This document shows positions 1 through 8,843 of a DNA stretch of 64,000 nt, piece after piece. How positions within the stretch are numbered: the first letter of the stretch is position 1; every line of letters begins with the position of its first letter. The translations under genes were made by a program, and so were the position numbers. This DNA comes from Streptomyces sp. NRRL S-350. GTDB lineage: Bacteria > Actinomycetota > Actinomycetes > Streptomycetales > Streptomycetaceae. The stretch is from NCBI RefSeq assembly GCF_000719705.1, contig NZ_JOHO01000006.1:1-64000 (forward strand), in the 5' to 3' direction. Under the pieces are notes generated by a model. It made no database searches. It saw nothing but the letters and a program-made list of their open reading frames with translations, and was not told the origin of the DNA.

Positions 1-50
1 AATCTACACTATCCTCTTCGTCGGCAGCGTCAGATGTGTATAAGAGACAG
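1..50 (+). other. Illumina Nextera i5 adapter, not genomic
   Basis: Positions 32-50 are the 19-base Tn5 mosaic end and 18-31 the Nextera Read 1 linker. Positions 10-17 read TATCCTCT, the S503/N503 index, and 2-9 are the end of the P5 adapter. This is untrimmed library sequence at a contig end; genomic sequence starts at 51. Seen directly and matched to the well-known adapter. Confidence 0.97.
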
Positions 51-55
51 GGCCC

Positions 56-1162
56 CTACAGCGCGCTGCGCTCCACCCGCCGACGTTTGATGGTGCGGAA
101 GCGCCGGGCCACCTGCCGGGCGAGGTCGGCGGCGCCGACCAGGCCGGCCTCGTTGCCGAGGGCGGCGTGCACGATGGTCGCCTCCGGGCGGAAGCCGCGG
201 CCCGTGAGGGTGCGGCGGAAGGTGTCCCGGGCGGGGCCGAGCAGCAGGTCGCCGGCCTCGGAGACCCCGCCGCCGATGACGAAGCGGCCCGGGTCCAGCC
301 CGGCGGCCAGGTTGGCGATGCCGACGCCGAGCCAGGTGCCGACCTCGTAGAGCAGTTCGATGGCGGTCGGGTCGCCCTCCCGCGCGGCCTCGGTGACCAA
401 CGGGCCGGTGATGCCGTCGACCGTGCCGCCCGCCCGGGCCAGCAGCGGCTGCACCACCGGGGACTCCTCGGCGACCAGTTCGCGCGCGTCGCGCACCAGG
501 GCGTTGCCGGAGGAGTACTGCTCCCAGCAGCCGCGGTTGCCGCACGGGCAGCGGTGCCCGCCGGGCAGCACCTGCATGTGCCCGAACTCGCCCGCCAGGC
601 CGTACTTCCCCCGGTCGACGTAGCCGTCCCGGACCACCGCGCCGCCGATGCCCGTGCCCAGGGTGAGCATCACCATGTGGTCCTCGCCGCGCCCGGCGCC
701 GAAGCGCCATTCGGCCCAGGCGGCCGCGTTGGCGTCGTTCTCCACGATCACCGGGAACCGCAGCCGTTCGCTGAGCGCCTGCTGGAGCGGCTCGTTGCGC
801 CAGTTGAGGTGCGGGGCGAACAGCACCCGGGAGCGGTCGGCGTCGACCCAGCCGGCCGCGCCGATGCCGACGGCGTGGACGTCGTGCCGGTCCGCGAGCT
901 GCAGCACCAGTTCGACGATGACGTCCTCGACCACCTTGGCGCTCTTGCTCTTGTCCGGGGTGTCGGTGCGCAGCTTCTCCAGCACCTTGCCCTCGCCGTC
1001 CACCACTCCGGCGACGACCTTGGTGCCGCCGATGTCGATGCCGATGGTGGGCAGTCGCAGTATTCCCACGGGCAGGGCGCGGCGGCGGCGCTCGGCGCGC
1101 GGGCCGAGTCCGAGCAGCGTGGGCAGGACGGGCGGCCGGGTGCTGCTCTGGGGGCTGGTCAC
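56..1162 (-). CDS. ROK-family sugar kinase
   Basis: 368 aa, predicted to phosphorylate a hexose with ATP in the cytoplasm after import by the ABC transporter encoded just upstream. Residues 39-50 (GIDIGGTK) are the ROK/ASKHA phosphate loop, and a later CPCGNRGCWEQ segment is the ROK zinc-binding motif. The GTG start shares four bases (GTGA) with the stop of the ATPase gene, which supports the long start. The kinase core only begins near residue 38, so an internal GTG at residue 32 is possible. The stop lies 6 bp from the adapter, so the downstream context is lost. No N-terminal HTH is present, so this is a kinase and not a ROK repressor. The exact sugar cannot be told. Confidence 0.88.
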   Translation of the reverse strand: MTSPQSSTRPPVLPTLLGLGPRAERRRRALPVGILRLPTIGIDIGGTKVVAGVVDGEGKVLEKLRTDTPDKSKSAKVVEDVIVELVLQLADRHDVHAVGIGAAGWVDADRSRVLFAPHLNWRNEPLQQALSERLRFPVIVENDANAAAWAEWRFGAGRGEDHMVMLTLGTGIGGAVVRDGYVDRGKYGLAGEFGHMQVLPGGHRCPCGNRGCWEQYSSGNALVRDARELVAEESPVVQPLLARAGGTVDGITGPLVTEAAREGDPTAIELLYEVGTWLGVGIANLAAGLDPGRFVIGGGVSEAGDLLLGPARDTFRRTLTGRGFRPEATIVHAALGNEAGLVGAADLARQVARRFRTIKRRRVERSAL

Positions 1163-1971
1163 GGCTGCGGACGCTCCTCACGGGAATCGAAGCTGGAGGG
1201 TCGGGCCAGCTCGTGCGAGAGTTCGGCGAGGTCGGAGCCGCCGGCCATCTCGGTGGTGAGCTGTTCCAGGCTGATCTCGGCGCGGGGGTGACTGCCCGCC
1301 ATCCGGCCCCGCTTGAGCAGGGTGAAGTGGTCGCCGACCAGGTGCGCGTGGTGCGGGTTGTGGGTGATCAGGACGACCCCGAGCCCGGCGTCGCGGGCGG
1401 CGGTGACGTACTTGAGCACCACTCCGGACTGCTTGACGCCGAGTGCGGCGGTGGGCTCGTCCAGGATCAGGGCCTTGGCGCCGAAGTGGACCGCGCGGGC
1501 GATCGCCACGCACTGGCGCTGTCCGCCGGAGAGGGTGCCGATCGGCCGGTCGACGTCGTGCAGGTCGATGCCCATCCGCGCGAGTGCCTCACGGGTGGTG
1601 GCGCGCATCCCGTCGGCGTCCAGGCGCAGGCCGCCCCAGCGGCGCATGCCCTGTTCGGAGCCGAGGAAGAAGTTGCGCCAGACCGGCATCAGCGGGACGA
1701 CGGCGAGGTCCTGGTAGACGGTGGCGATGCCGCGGTCCAGGGCCTGGCGCGGGGAGTCGAGGCGGACTTCCTCGCCGCCCACCGTGTAGCTGCCCTCGTC
1801 GTGCTGGTGCAGCCCCGAGATGATCTTGATCAGGGTGGACTTGCCGGCCCCGTTGTCGCCGAGCACGCAGCTGATCTCGCCGGTGCGCAGGGTCAGCGAG
1901 ACGTCCTGGAGCGCCCTGACGGTGCCGTAGCTCTTGCCGACGCCCTCGAGGGCGAGGAGTTCACTGCTCAT
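1159..1971 (-). CDS. Sugar ABC transporter ATP-binding protein
   Basis: 270 aa, single nucleotide-binding domain that energises the importer. It shows Walker A (GDNGAGKST), the ABC signature (LSGGQRQ) and Walker B (ALILDEPTAAL). It has one ABC cassette where RbsA/XylG have two, which resembles the FrcA-type arrangement. The ATG overlaps the permease stop (ATGA) and its own stop overlaps the kinase start, so the four genes are translationally coupled. The upstream part of this reading frame is a shadow of the permease and was excluded. Confidence 0.92.
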   Translation of the reverse strand: MSSELLALEGVGKSYGTVRALQDVSLTLRTGEISCVLGDNGAGKSTLIKIISGLHQHDEGSYTVGGEEVRLDSPRQALDRGIATVYQDLAVVPLMPVWRNFFLGSEQGMRRWGGLRLDADGMRATTREALARMGIDLHDVDRPIGTLSGGQRQCVAIARAVHFGAKALILDEPTAALGVKQSGVVLKYVTAARDAGLGVVLITHNPHHAHLVGDHFTLLKRGRMAGSHPRAEISLEQLTTEMAGGSDLAELSHELARPSSFDSREERPQP

Positions 1972-2999
1972 CGCGGCCCCCGCTCGGCCCGGCGCTTGAC
2001 GTAGGCGTTCAGCAGCGCGGCCATCAGCAGCATCGCGCCGAGGAAGAACTTGAACCAGTCCGGGTTCCACTGGGCGTAGATGATCCCCTTGCTGACCATG
2101 CCGAAGATCAGCGCGCCGAGTGCGGAGCCGACCACGGAGCCGTAGCCGCCGGTGATCAGGCAGCCGCCGATGACGGCCGCGACGATGTAGATCAGCTCGT
2201 TGCCGACGCCCTCGCCGGACTGCACGGTGTCGAAGGAGAACAGCAGGTGCTGGCCGAGCACCCAGGCGCCGAAGCCGACGCCGAGGTAGAGCGCCGTCTT
2301 CGTCCGGGCGACCGGCACGCCGACCGCGCGGGCGGCGTCCGCGTCGCCGCCGACGGCGAAGATCCAGTTGCCGAAGCGGGTGCGCAGCAGCACCCAGCTG
2401 CCGACCGCGAGCAGGCCCAGCCACCACCAGACGGTGGCCTTGATCGTCAGGCCGCCGACGGTGACCTCGGAGGCGAACAGCCGGCGGCAGGCGGCGAAGC
2501 CCTCCATGTCGGAGATCGACTTGGTGGAGACCGTCCCGGAGACCGCCTTGGTGACGCCCAGGTTGGCGCCGGTCAGCATCAGGAAGGTGCCGAGGGTGAC
2601 GATGAAGCTGGGCAGCCTGGTACGGCCGAGCATCCACCCGTTGAACCAGCCGACCGCCAGCGTGGTCACGAGGGAGACCAGCACGCCGACCCAGGTCACC
2701 GCGGTGAACTGGTACGAGACCATCGAGGAGGTCAGCGCGGCGGTGGTGACCAGCACGCCGGCCGAGAGGTCGAACTCGCCGCCGATCATCAGCAGCGAGA
2801 CCGGTACCGCCATGATCCCGATGGTGGACGCCGCGTAGAGCACGGTGCCGAGCGAGGAGGCCCGCAGGAACGGCTCCGCCGCGGCGGCGAAGACCACGAA
2901 CACCGCGACGGCGGCGATCAGCGAGCCCAGTTCCGGGCGGGCGAGGAGCCGCCGCAGGGCCGCCGGGCGGTCCTGGACGAGGAGGTCCGGGGTGCTCAC
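1968..2999 (-). CDS. Sugar ABC transporter permease
   Basis: 343 aa, very hydrophobic, with about ten membrane helices and the BPD_transp_2 (RbsC/FrcC) layout. The family segment GGEFDLSAG follows the third helix, as in the ribose and fructose permeases. The GTG start overlaps the TGA of the binding-protein gene. It is expected to form a homodimeric channel in the cytoplasmic membrane with the adjacent ATPase. Substrate is unassigned. Confidence 0.9.
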   Translation of the reverse strand: MSTPDLLVQDRPAALRRLLARPELGSLIAAVAVFVVFAAAAEPFLRASSLGTVLYAASTIGIMAVPVSLLMIGGEFDLSAGVLVTTAALTSSMVSYQFTAVTWVGVLVSLVTTLAVGWFNGWMLGRTRLPSFIVTLGTFLMLTGANLGVTKAVSGTVSTKSISDMEGFAACRRLFASEVTVGGLTIKATVWWWLGLLAVGSWVLLRTRFGNWIFAVGGDADAARAVGVPVARTKTALYLGVGFGAWVLGQHLLFSFDTVQSGEGVGNELIYIVAAVIGGCLITGGYGSVVGSALGALIFGMVSKGIIYAQWNPDWFKFFLGAMLLMAALLNAYVKRRAERGPR

Positions 3000-4015
3000 C
3001 TGGTCCCCCTCGCGACGTACTCGGCGAGGGCGTCGGCGTTCTCCTTGGTGAGGATCTGCGGGCCGGTCTCGACCGGCTTGCCCCCGCCGAGCATGTCCAG
3101 GTTGGACTTGTACAGCCAGAGCAGGTCGACGCCCTCGTACCCCTGGAGGTAGGGCTGCTGGTCGACGGCGAAGCCGACGCTGCCGGACTTGAGCCCGGCC
3201 ACCACCTGCCGGCCCAGGTCGAAGGTGTCCAGTTCGACGGAGCGGTGGGCGTCCTGGATCGCCTGCAGTCCGGTGGCGGCCATCGGGCCGGAGAGGGTGA
3301 GCACGGTGTCGATGGCCGGGTCGGCCTGGAGCTTGGCGGAGATCGAGGCGCGGGCGTCCGGCATGTCGACGCCGTTGACGTAGAGCACCTGGAAGGCGCC
3401 GCCGGCCTTGGACTGGGCGCCGGAGCACCTCTGCTCCTGGCCGACGTTGCCCTGCTCGTGGATGACGCAGAGCACGTTCTTGCGTCCGCGGGAGGACAGT
3501 TCGGTGCCGGCCGCCTGGCCGGCGGTGGACTCGTCCTGGCCGATGTGGGTGAGCGCGCCGAACCTCTGGGAGTACTCCTGGCCGGAGTTGATGGTGATCA
3601 CGGGGATGCCGGCGGCCTTGGCCTTGGCGAGGACGTCGGCCATGGCGTCGCCCTTGGCGAGGGTGACCAGCAGGCCGTCGACCTTCTGGTCGATGGCCGC
3701 CTGGACGAGCTGGACCTGGTTCTGGGTCTGCGCGTCGTTGGAGTACAGGAAGGCGATGTTGTCCTTGGCCGCGGCCTGCTCGGCGCCCTTGCGCACAGTG
3801 TCCCAGAAGGCGTCGCCGGCCCCGGCGTGGGTCACCATGGCGACCTTCCAGCGCGGGGTGGTGACGGCGCTGCCGGCCGCGGACGCGGCCTTGGCGCGCG
3901 CCTCCTCGGCGCGTCTGCCTCCGGTACTGCTGCAACCGGCCGCGGTGACCGCGAGTGCCAGGACGGCGCACGCGGGCCAGAAGCGGCGGGACGGACGAAA
4001 GCGGGTGATGCTCAT
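2996..4015 (-). CDS. Sugar-binding lipoprotein of ABC importer
   Basis: 339 aa periplasmic-binding-protein (type 4, ribose/xylose-like) lipoprotein. An N-terminal RR-containing hydrophobic signal ends in TAAGC, a lipobox-like site with Cys near residue 30, so the mature protein should be anchored outside the membrane. The body has the alternating alpha/beta pattern of the family (GAGDAFWDTVRKG, then VDGLLVTLAKG). ATG at 4015 was chosen because AGGGAG lies 9 bases upstream; an in-frame ATG two codons earlier is too close to that site. It is the first gene of the importer-kinase operon. Confidence 0.88.
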   Translation of the reverse strand: MSITRFRPSRRFWPACAVLALAVTAAGCSSTGGRRAEEARAKAASAAGSAVTTPRWKVAMVTHAGAGDAFWDTVRKGAEQAAAKDNIAFLYSNDAQTQNQVQLVQAAIDQKVDGLLVTLAKGDAMADVLAKAKAAGIPVITINSGQEYSQRFGALTHIGQDESTAGQAAGTELSSRGRKNVLCVIHEQGNVGQEQRCSGAQSKAGGAFQVLYVNGVDMPDARASISAKLQADPAIDTVLTLSGPMAATGLQAIQDAHRSVELDTFDLGRQVVAGLKSGSVGFAVDQQPYLQGYEGVDLLWLYKSNLDMLGGGKPVETGPQILTKENADALAEYVARGTR

Positions 4016-4324
4016 CCCCATAGTCTCCCTGGCCGGGCCGCACGGGATCGCACCGCCTCGCCCGGCGGCGCGATCGGCCCGGGAGGTAAGGTGCCCCGGG
4101 GGACCTTTCCTGGAAGTTCGCTGAACATCTGGTCCGGACAACCGCCGTCCGGGTGACAGACTAGGCGCCGATCCGAAGGGGTGCATCACGAGAACGTGAT
4201 GTTCCTCTCAGGTTCCGCACAGATTCGGACGGCAACCGATCATCCGCCATCGGCCGTCTGATGCCATTGACGTGCGTTCGGGCGCTGGGGCCCGAACGGC
4301 GAGCGACCCGGATACGAGAACTCG
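4016..4324. other. Divergent promoter region, importer operon / esterase
   Basis: No gene seen in these 309 bases. The stretch separates the minus-strand sugar importer from the plus-strand esterase and holds at least two palindromes: GTTC-GCT-GAAC near 4116 and the stronger 4184-4201 site listed separately. Confidence 0.5.
4184..4201. promoter_or_regulatory. Palindrome, candidate sugar-operon operator
   Basis: CATCACG-AGAA-CGTGATG is a perfect 7-bp inverted repeat in the divergent region. Size and symmetry fit a LacI/DeoR/GntR-type operator for the sugar importer, but no cognate regulator is visible nearby. Confidence 0.4.
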
Positions 4325-5440
4325 ATGGAACTGACAGGTACGCCATTCTTCATCCTCACCGTCATTCTTGTGCCGGTGTCCATCACAGTGGCGCTGCTGT
4401 TCTGGGGGAAGGTCGGCGGCCCCCAGCCGGTGAGGACCCTCACCCGGATCGTCATGATCATGTTCTGCCAGGTCACAGCCGTTCTGATGGTCTTCGTGAT
4501 GGTCAACAACGCCAACCTGATCTACGGCAACTGGGACGACCTGCTGGGCACCGGCAACCACGTCCGCGCGGTGCCGCCGGTGCCGCCGGCGGAGGCGGCC
4601 GGCGGTGAGGCGGCCCGGGAGCTCCCGAAGGTCAAGCAGAGCTTCGGCGGCGTGAACGACCCGGCGGTGCCCGGCGACGTGCAGAAGACCGAGCTCAAGG
4701 GCCAGGTCTCCGGCGTCGACGGCGAGGTGCTGGTCTGGCTGCCGCCCCAGTACAACGACCCGGCGTTCAAGGACAAGAAGTTCCCCGTGGTCGAGCTGAT
4801 CCCGGGCTACCCGGGCTCCTCCTCCACCTGGTACGGCACGCTCAAGGTCTCCGAGCAGCTCAAGCCGCTGATGCAGCAGGGCAAGGTGGCCCCCTTCATC
4901 CTGGTCTCGCCGCGCACCCTGCTGCTCGGCAACAACCAGGACGCCGGCTGCACCGACATCCCCGGCAAGGTCAACGCCGACGCCTGGATCACCCGGGACG
5001 TCCCGCAGATGGTGCTGGACAACTTCCGCGCCGACCCGTCCGCGGACCGCTGGGCGATCGCCGGCTACTCGGCGGGCGCGCACTGCGCGGCCAAGCTGTC
5101 GCTGTCCCACCCCAACCGCTACCGGGCCGGCATCGCGATGTCCGGCTACAACGACCCCGCGTCCGAGAAGGACTCGCTGGTCGGCAAGGACCCGAAGCTG
5201 CGCGAGGCCAACAACCCCGTCAACATCCTGAAGGCCTCCCAGCAGCCGCCCAAGGTCGCCCTGCTGGTCAGCGGCTCCAAGGGCGACGGCTACGAGGACG
5301 GCGAGGCGATCCGCGCCGCGGCCAAGGCCCCGACCACGATCCAGGTCGAGGAGGGCGTCGGCCCGCACACCACCGAGCAGTGGAAGAAGATGGTCCCGAG
5401 CGCCTTCACCTGGCTCAGCTCGATCATCCCGCCGCAGTAG
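4325..5440 (+). CDS. Membrane-anchored alpha/beta-hydrolase esterase
   Basis: 371 aa. Two N-terminal hydrophobic segments (about residues 8-28 and 40-60) should anchor it in the membrane with the hydrolase outside. The rest is an esterase D/antigen-85-like alpha/beta hydrolase. The nucleophile elbow is GYSAGAHCA, a likely acid lies in GSKGDGYEDGE and the likely catalytic His in GVGPHTTEQW. After the second helix it has GNWDDLLGTG, which is almost identical in the paralogue at 42.9-44.0 kb. Substrate unknown. It is monocistronic and ends in a strong hairpin. Confidence 0.78.
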   Translation: MELTGTPFFILTVILVPVSITVALLFWGKVGGPQPVRTLTRIVMIMFCQVTAVLMVFVMVNNANLIYGNWDDLLGTGNHVRAVPPVPPAEAAGGEAARELPKVKQSFGGVNDPAVPGDVQKTELKGQVSGVDGEVLVWLPPQYNDPAFKDKKFPVVELIPGYPGSSSTWYGTLKVSEQLKPLMQQGKVAPFILVSPRTLLLGNNQDAGCTDIPGKVNADAWITRDVPQMVLDNFRADPSADRWAIAGYSAGAHCAAKLSLSHPNRYRAGIAMSGYNDPASEKDSLVGKDPKLREANNPVNILKASQQPPKVALLVSGSKGDGYEDGEAIRAAAKAPTTIQVEEGVGPHTTEQWKKMVPSAFTWLSSIIPPQ

Positions 5441-5457
5441 CGCACGGAGGTACGACG

Positions 5458-5487
5458 GGGCCCGCCGCGATGCTTCGCGGCGGGCCC
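5458..5487. terminator. Bidirectional hairpin between esterase and pucR
   Basis: Perfect 13-bp inverted repeat (arms 5458-5470 and 5475-5487, loop TGCT) between two convergent genes. No T-run, as is usual in Streptomyces. Confidence 0.75.
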
Positions 5488-5508
5488 TCGCGTGTGCCGG
5501 ACGCGCCG

Positions 5509-7101
5509 TCAGGCCAGTTCGAGCGCCAGGTAGAAGTCCACCCGGTCCTCCAGCCGGGAGAGGTCACGCCCGGTCAGCTCCTCGATCCGGCCGATCCGGT
5601 AGCGCAGGGTGTTCACGTGGACGTGCAGTTGCCCCGCGCAGCGCGTCCAGGAGCCGTCCGAGCGCAGGAAGGCCTCCAGGGTGCGGACCAGGTCCGCCTG
5701 GTGCTCGATGTCGTACGCGATCACCTTGTCCAGCAGCCGGCTGCGGAAGGCCCGGCGGACCTCGTCCGGGACGGCGGCCAGCAGCAGCACGTGCGAGGCG
5801 AGCTCCTCGGGGCCGGCGACGCAGACCCGGCCGACCCGGGAGGCGGCGATCCGGCGGGCGTGCCGGGCCTCCTCCAGGGCGCCGCGCAGACCGCCGGCCT
5901 CGGGGGCGGGGGCGGAGACACCGAGGGTGATCCGCCCCTCGGAGCCGAGCCCGGCCTCCAGCGGGGCGAGCAGGTCGCGCAGGGTGTCGGCCGGCACCGG
6001 GCTGTCCGGGGCGGGCAGCACCACGACGGCGCCGCTGCCCGTCCCGGCGACCAGGGCGCGGTCGGTGGAAGCGCCGAGCGCCTCCTCCAGCACGGCCCGG
6101 ACGGTGCCCTCCGGCAGGCCGGTGCCCTCCGCGCTGAGCACCAGCCAGGAGCCCTCCTCCGCCTGGGACTTGGGATCGGCGCTCTCGTAGCGGGCGGCCA
6201 TCGCCGAGGAGGCGTACAGGGTGCGGCTGATCTCGGCCGGGTCGGCGTCGCGGCGCAGCAGGGCCAGCACCTCGTCGGCGAGGCGGCGGCGCAGCCGGCG
6301 GCCCTCGTCGCGGCGGTGGCGCTCGGCGGCGACGAGGCGGGCCAGGTTCTCGGCGAGCTGCTGGCGCTTGGTGGTCCACTCGGTGACGTCGCCGGCCACC
6401 GCGAGCATCCAGTCGGCGAGCGGCGCCTCGTGCTCGGCGGAGACCGCGGCGGGCAGCAGCGAGTAGGAGCCGGCGGCCAGGCGGGCCCGGTGCGGGGGGC
6501 GGCGGCGCTGGCGCTGGGCGGCGAGGTGGGCGCGGACCAGCTGGTCGCGGTCCTCGGCGGAGAGCCGGTCGCCGGGGCCGGCGATCACCGCGCCGGTGGG
6601 GGCGAGGACCCAGCAGTCCAGGTCGAGGTCGCCGCCGAGCAGGTCCAGCACCGCGTCCAGCCCGCCGCCGCCGGCCGCGGAGACCAGCAGGCGGTGCCGG
6701 TCGACCAGGGCGGCGAGGTCGGCCGCGCGGTCCGCGGACACCTGTCGGCCGATGAACTCGGTGACGGTGCCGAAGGCGATGTCGTCGGGGACGGCCAGCA
6801 GCGGCATCCGGTGCCGGCGGCAGGCCTCGACCAGGTCGTCGGGCACCGGGCCGACCTCGGCCTCGCCGGCTGCCAGGGCGACCGCGCCGCCGGCCGCGAG
6901 GGTCCGTACGAAGCGCTCGGAGTCGGCCGGGACGGTGCGCCAGAGCATGCCGGTGAGCACCAGTTCGCCGCCGTGCAGGTAGCGGCCGGGGTCCTGGAGG
7001 TCCGTGGTCATCACACCGCTGACCTGCCGGTCCAGCTCCTCCTCGGCCGCGAGCAGGCGCAGTCGCGGGGCGCCGGGGGCGAGCAGGTCACGGACGCGCA
7101 T
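5509..7101 (-). CDS. pucR: PucR-family purine catabolism regulator
   Basis: 530 aa. The N-terminal about 120 residues match the PucR leader domain (MRVRDLL, later GELVLTG). A GGDEF-like middle region follows, and the last about 60 residues are the PucR C-terminal HTH (HVNTLRYRIGRIEELTGRDL). It is a likely purine-responsive regulator of the divergent xanthine dehydrogenase operon. The start at MRVRDLL has AGGAG 7 bases upstream; the longer open frame is Pro/Arg-rich junk. Family assignment is strong, the target is inferred from position. Confidence 0.88.
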   Translation of the reverse strand: MRVRDLLAPGAPRLRLLAAEEELDRQVSGVMTTDLQDPGRYLHGGELVLTGMLWRTVPADSERFVRTLAAGGAVALAAGEAEVGPVPDDLVEACRRHRMPLLAVPDDIAFGTVTEFIGRQVSADRAADLAALVDRHRLLVSAAGGGGLDAVLDLLGGDLDLDCWVLAPTGAVIAGPGDRLSAEDRDQLVRAHLAAQRQRRRPPHRARLAAGSYSLLPAAVSAEHEAPLADWMLAVAGDVTEWTTKRQQLAENLARLVAAERHRRDEGRRLRRRLADEVLALLRRDADPAEISRTLYASSAMAARYESADPKSQAEEGSWLVLSAEGTGLPEGTVRAVLEEALGASTDRALVAGTGSGAVVVLPAPDSPVPADTLRDLLAPLEAGLGSEGRITLGVSAPAPEAGGLRGALEEARHARRIAASRVGRVCVAGPEELASHVLLLAAVPDEVRRAFRSRLLDKVIAYDIEHQADLVRTLEAFLRSDGSWTRCAGQLHVHVNTLRYRIGRIEELTGRDLSRLEDRVDFYLALELA

Positions 7102-7473
7102 CCGCAGACTCCTAACGGGGGACCGGATCGGGGGAGGAAGGGGGACGGGAAGGGCGGAAGGGGGAAGCGGGGGCCGGGCCTTCGGTCCGGGGGTCACAGT
7201 GTGCCCGAACATCCGTGCTCGGCGTTACGTACCAGCGGGGGGCCGGATCGCGGGCCGTAGCCCGTCCGTCACGGCCGGATTACGGTCGTAGGTAGCACCC
7301 GGCGAACACCTGGGCTGCGAGGTTCCACTCCTTAGAGGAACGTACAGGATGCCGGGCGCGACCACAGCCGGGGCTTCATGCCATCGGTGACTGCCAGTGG
7401 GCCGCGTCACAGGAGTTCACTGGGCGACACGCCGCCGGACACCCGGCGGGCGACGACTTGAGGAGACACCCGC
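7102..7473. other. pucR / xanthine dehydrogenase divergent promoter region
   Basis: 372 bases without a gene. It holds both promoters and the palindrome at 7322-7341. Confidence 0.5.
7322..7341. promoter_or_regulatory. Inverted repeat, candidate PucR operator
   Basis: GTTCC and GGAAC flank a 10-base centre that itself contains TCCT-TAG-AGGA. It lies about 130 bp before the FAD-subunit gene. The link to PucR is inferred from position only. Confidence 0.35.
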
Positions 7474-8361
7474 ATGGAGTTCCTTCGGCCCGCCACCTGG
7501 GACGAGGCGCTCGCGGCGAAGGCTGAGTACCCGACCGCGCTGCCCGTCTCGGGCGGCACGGACGTCATGGTCGAGCTGAACTTCGACGTGCACCGGCCAT
7601 CCGCGATTCTCGACCTGAACCGCGTCACCGAGCTCACCGAATGGTCGAACGACGGCAGCGTCGTCAGGCTCGGCGCCGCGGTCCCGTACGCCCGGATCAT
7701 CGCGGAGCTGTCCGCTCCGCTGCCCGGGCTCGCGCTGGCGGCCCACACCGTCGGCTCGCCGCAGATCCGCAACCGCGGCAGCGTCGGCGGCAACCTGGGC
7801 GCGGCCTCCCCGGCCGGCGACTCCCACCCGGCGCTGCTGGCGGCCGGCCGGGACGTGCTCGTGGAGGCGGCCTCGGTGCGCGGCACCCGGCTGATCCCGA
7901 TCGACGACTTCTACCTGGGGGTGAAGCGCAACTGCCTGGAGGCCGACGAGCTGATCCGGGCCGTGCACATCCCGGTGGCGGACGGGCCGCAGCAGTTCTC
8001 GAAGATCGGCACCCGCAACGCGATGGTGATCGCGGTCTGCGCGTTCGGCTTCGCCCTCCACCCGAGGAACGGCACCGTCGGCACCGGGATCGGTTCGGCC
8101 GCCCCCACGCCGCGCCGCGCCGTCGAGGCCGAGGAGTACCTGCAGGGCGTGCTCGCCGAGCGCGGTCTCTGGGAGTCCGGCGGGCTGCTGGGCGCCGAGG
8201 TGGTCCAGCGCTTCGGCGAGCTGGTGAAGGCCGCGGCCTCGCCGATCGACGACGTGCGCGGCACCGCCGAGTACCGCCGGCACGCGCTCGCCGTGATGGC
8301 CCGCCGCACCCTCGCCTGGACCTGGAACGACTACAGCAAGCAGATCAGGAGCGCGGCATGA
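7474..8361 (+). CDS. Xanthine dehydrogenase FAD-binding subunit
   Basis: 295 aa. CO/xanthine dehydrogenase FAD subunit, which passes electrons from the iron-sulfur subunit to NAD+. The FAD pyrophosphate motifs are present: SGGTD near residue 27 and QIRNRGSVGGN near 100. GAGGAG lies about 9 bases before the ATG. The stop overlaps the next start, so it is first in a coupled three-gene operon. In B. subtilis the equivalent is PucC. Confidence 0.93.
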   Translation: MEFLRPATWDEALAAKAEYPTALPVSGGTDVMVELNFDVHRPSAILDLNRVTELTEWSNDGSVVRLGAAVPYARIIAELSAPLPGLALAAHTVGSPQIRNRGSVGGNLGAASPAGDSHPALLAAGRDVLVEAASVRGTRLIPIDDFYLGVKRNCLEADELIRAVHIPVADGPQQFSKIGTRNAMVIAVCAFGFALHPRNGTVGTGIGSAAPTPRRAVEAEEYLQGVLAERGLWESGGLLGAEVVQRFGELVKAAASPIDDVRGTAEYRRHALAVMARRTLAWTWNDYSKQIRSAA

Positions 8362-8843
8362 GGGTCACTTTCACCGCCAACGGCAAGCCGGTCGAGGCCG
8401 ACGACGTGTGGGAGGGCGAGAGCCTGCTCTACGTGCTGCGCGAGCGGGTCGGCCTGCCGGGCTCGAAGAACGCCTGCGAGCAGGGCGAGTGCGGCTCCTG
8501 CACGGTCTACCTGGACGGCGTCCCGGTGTGCTCCTGCCTCGTCGCGGCCGGGCAGGTGCAGGACCGCGAGGTCCGCACGGTCGAGGGCCTGAGCGGGGAC
8601 GACGGCGAACTGGGCCTCGTCCAGCAGGCCTTCGTCGACGCCGGAGCCGTCCAGTGCGGCTTCTGCACCCCCGGCCTGCTGGTGCAGACCGACGCCCTGC
8701 TGGAGCAGGACGCCCAGCCGAGCGACAACGACATCCGCGAGGCGCTGTCCGGCAACCTGTGCCGCTGCACCGGCTACGAGAAGATCATGGACGCCGTGCG
8801 GCTCGCCTCGGCCCGCAAGTGCGCCGGGAAGGCTTCGGAATGA
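8358..8843 (+). CDS. Xanthine dehydrogenase [2Fe-2S] subunit
   Basis: 161 aa. It carries two [2Fe-2S] clusters between the molybdenum and FAD sites. The plant-type ferredoxin cluster is held by C40, C45, C48 and C60 (NACEQGECGSC), and the second cluster by C100, C103, C135 and C137 (CGFC, CRCTGY). ATGA overlaps at both ends couple it to its neighbours. Equivalent to B. subtilis PucE. Confidence 0.94.
   Translation: MRVTFTANGKPVEADDVWEGESLLYVLRERVGLPGSKNACEQGECGSCTVYLDGVPVCSCLVAAGQVQDREVRTVEGLSGDDGELGLVQQAFVDAGAVQCGFCTPGLLVQTDALLEQDAQPSDNDIREALSGNLCRCTGYEKIMDAVRLASARKCAGKASE

Noticed and set aside
1159..2637. Very long open frames covering several genes (for example 492 aa here, and the 1268-aa minus frame at 57.7-61.5 kb)
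   Set aside because: High-GC shadow frames rich in Arg, Gly, Pro and Ala; the genuine genes lie in another frame or occupy only the 3' part.
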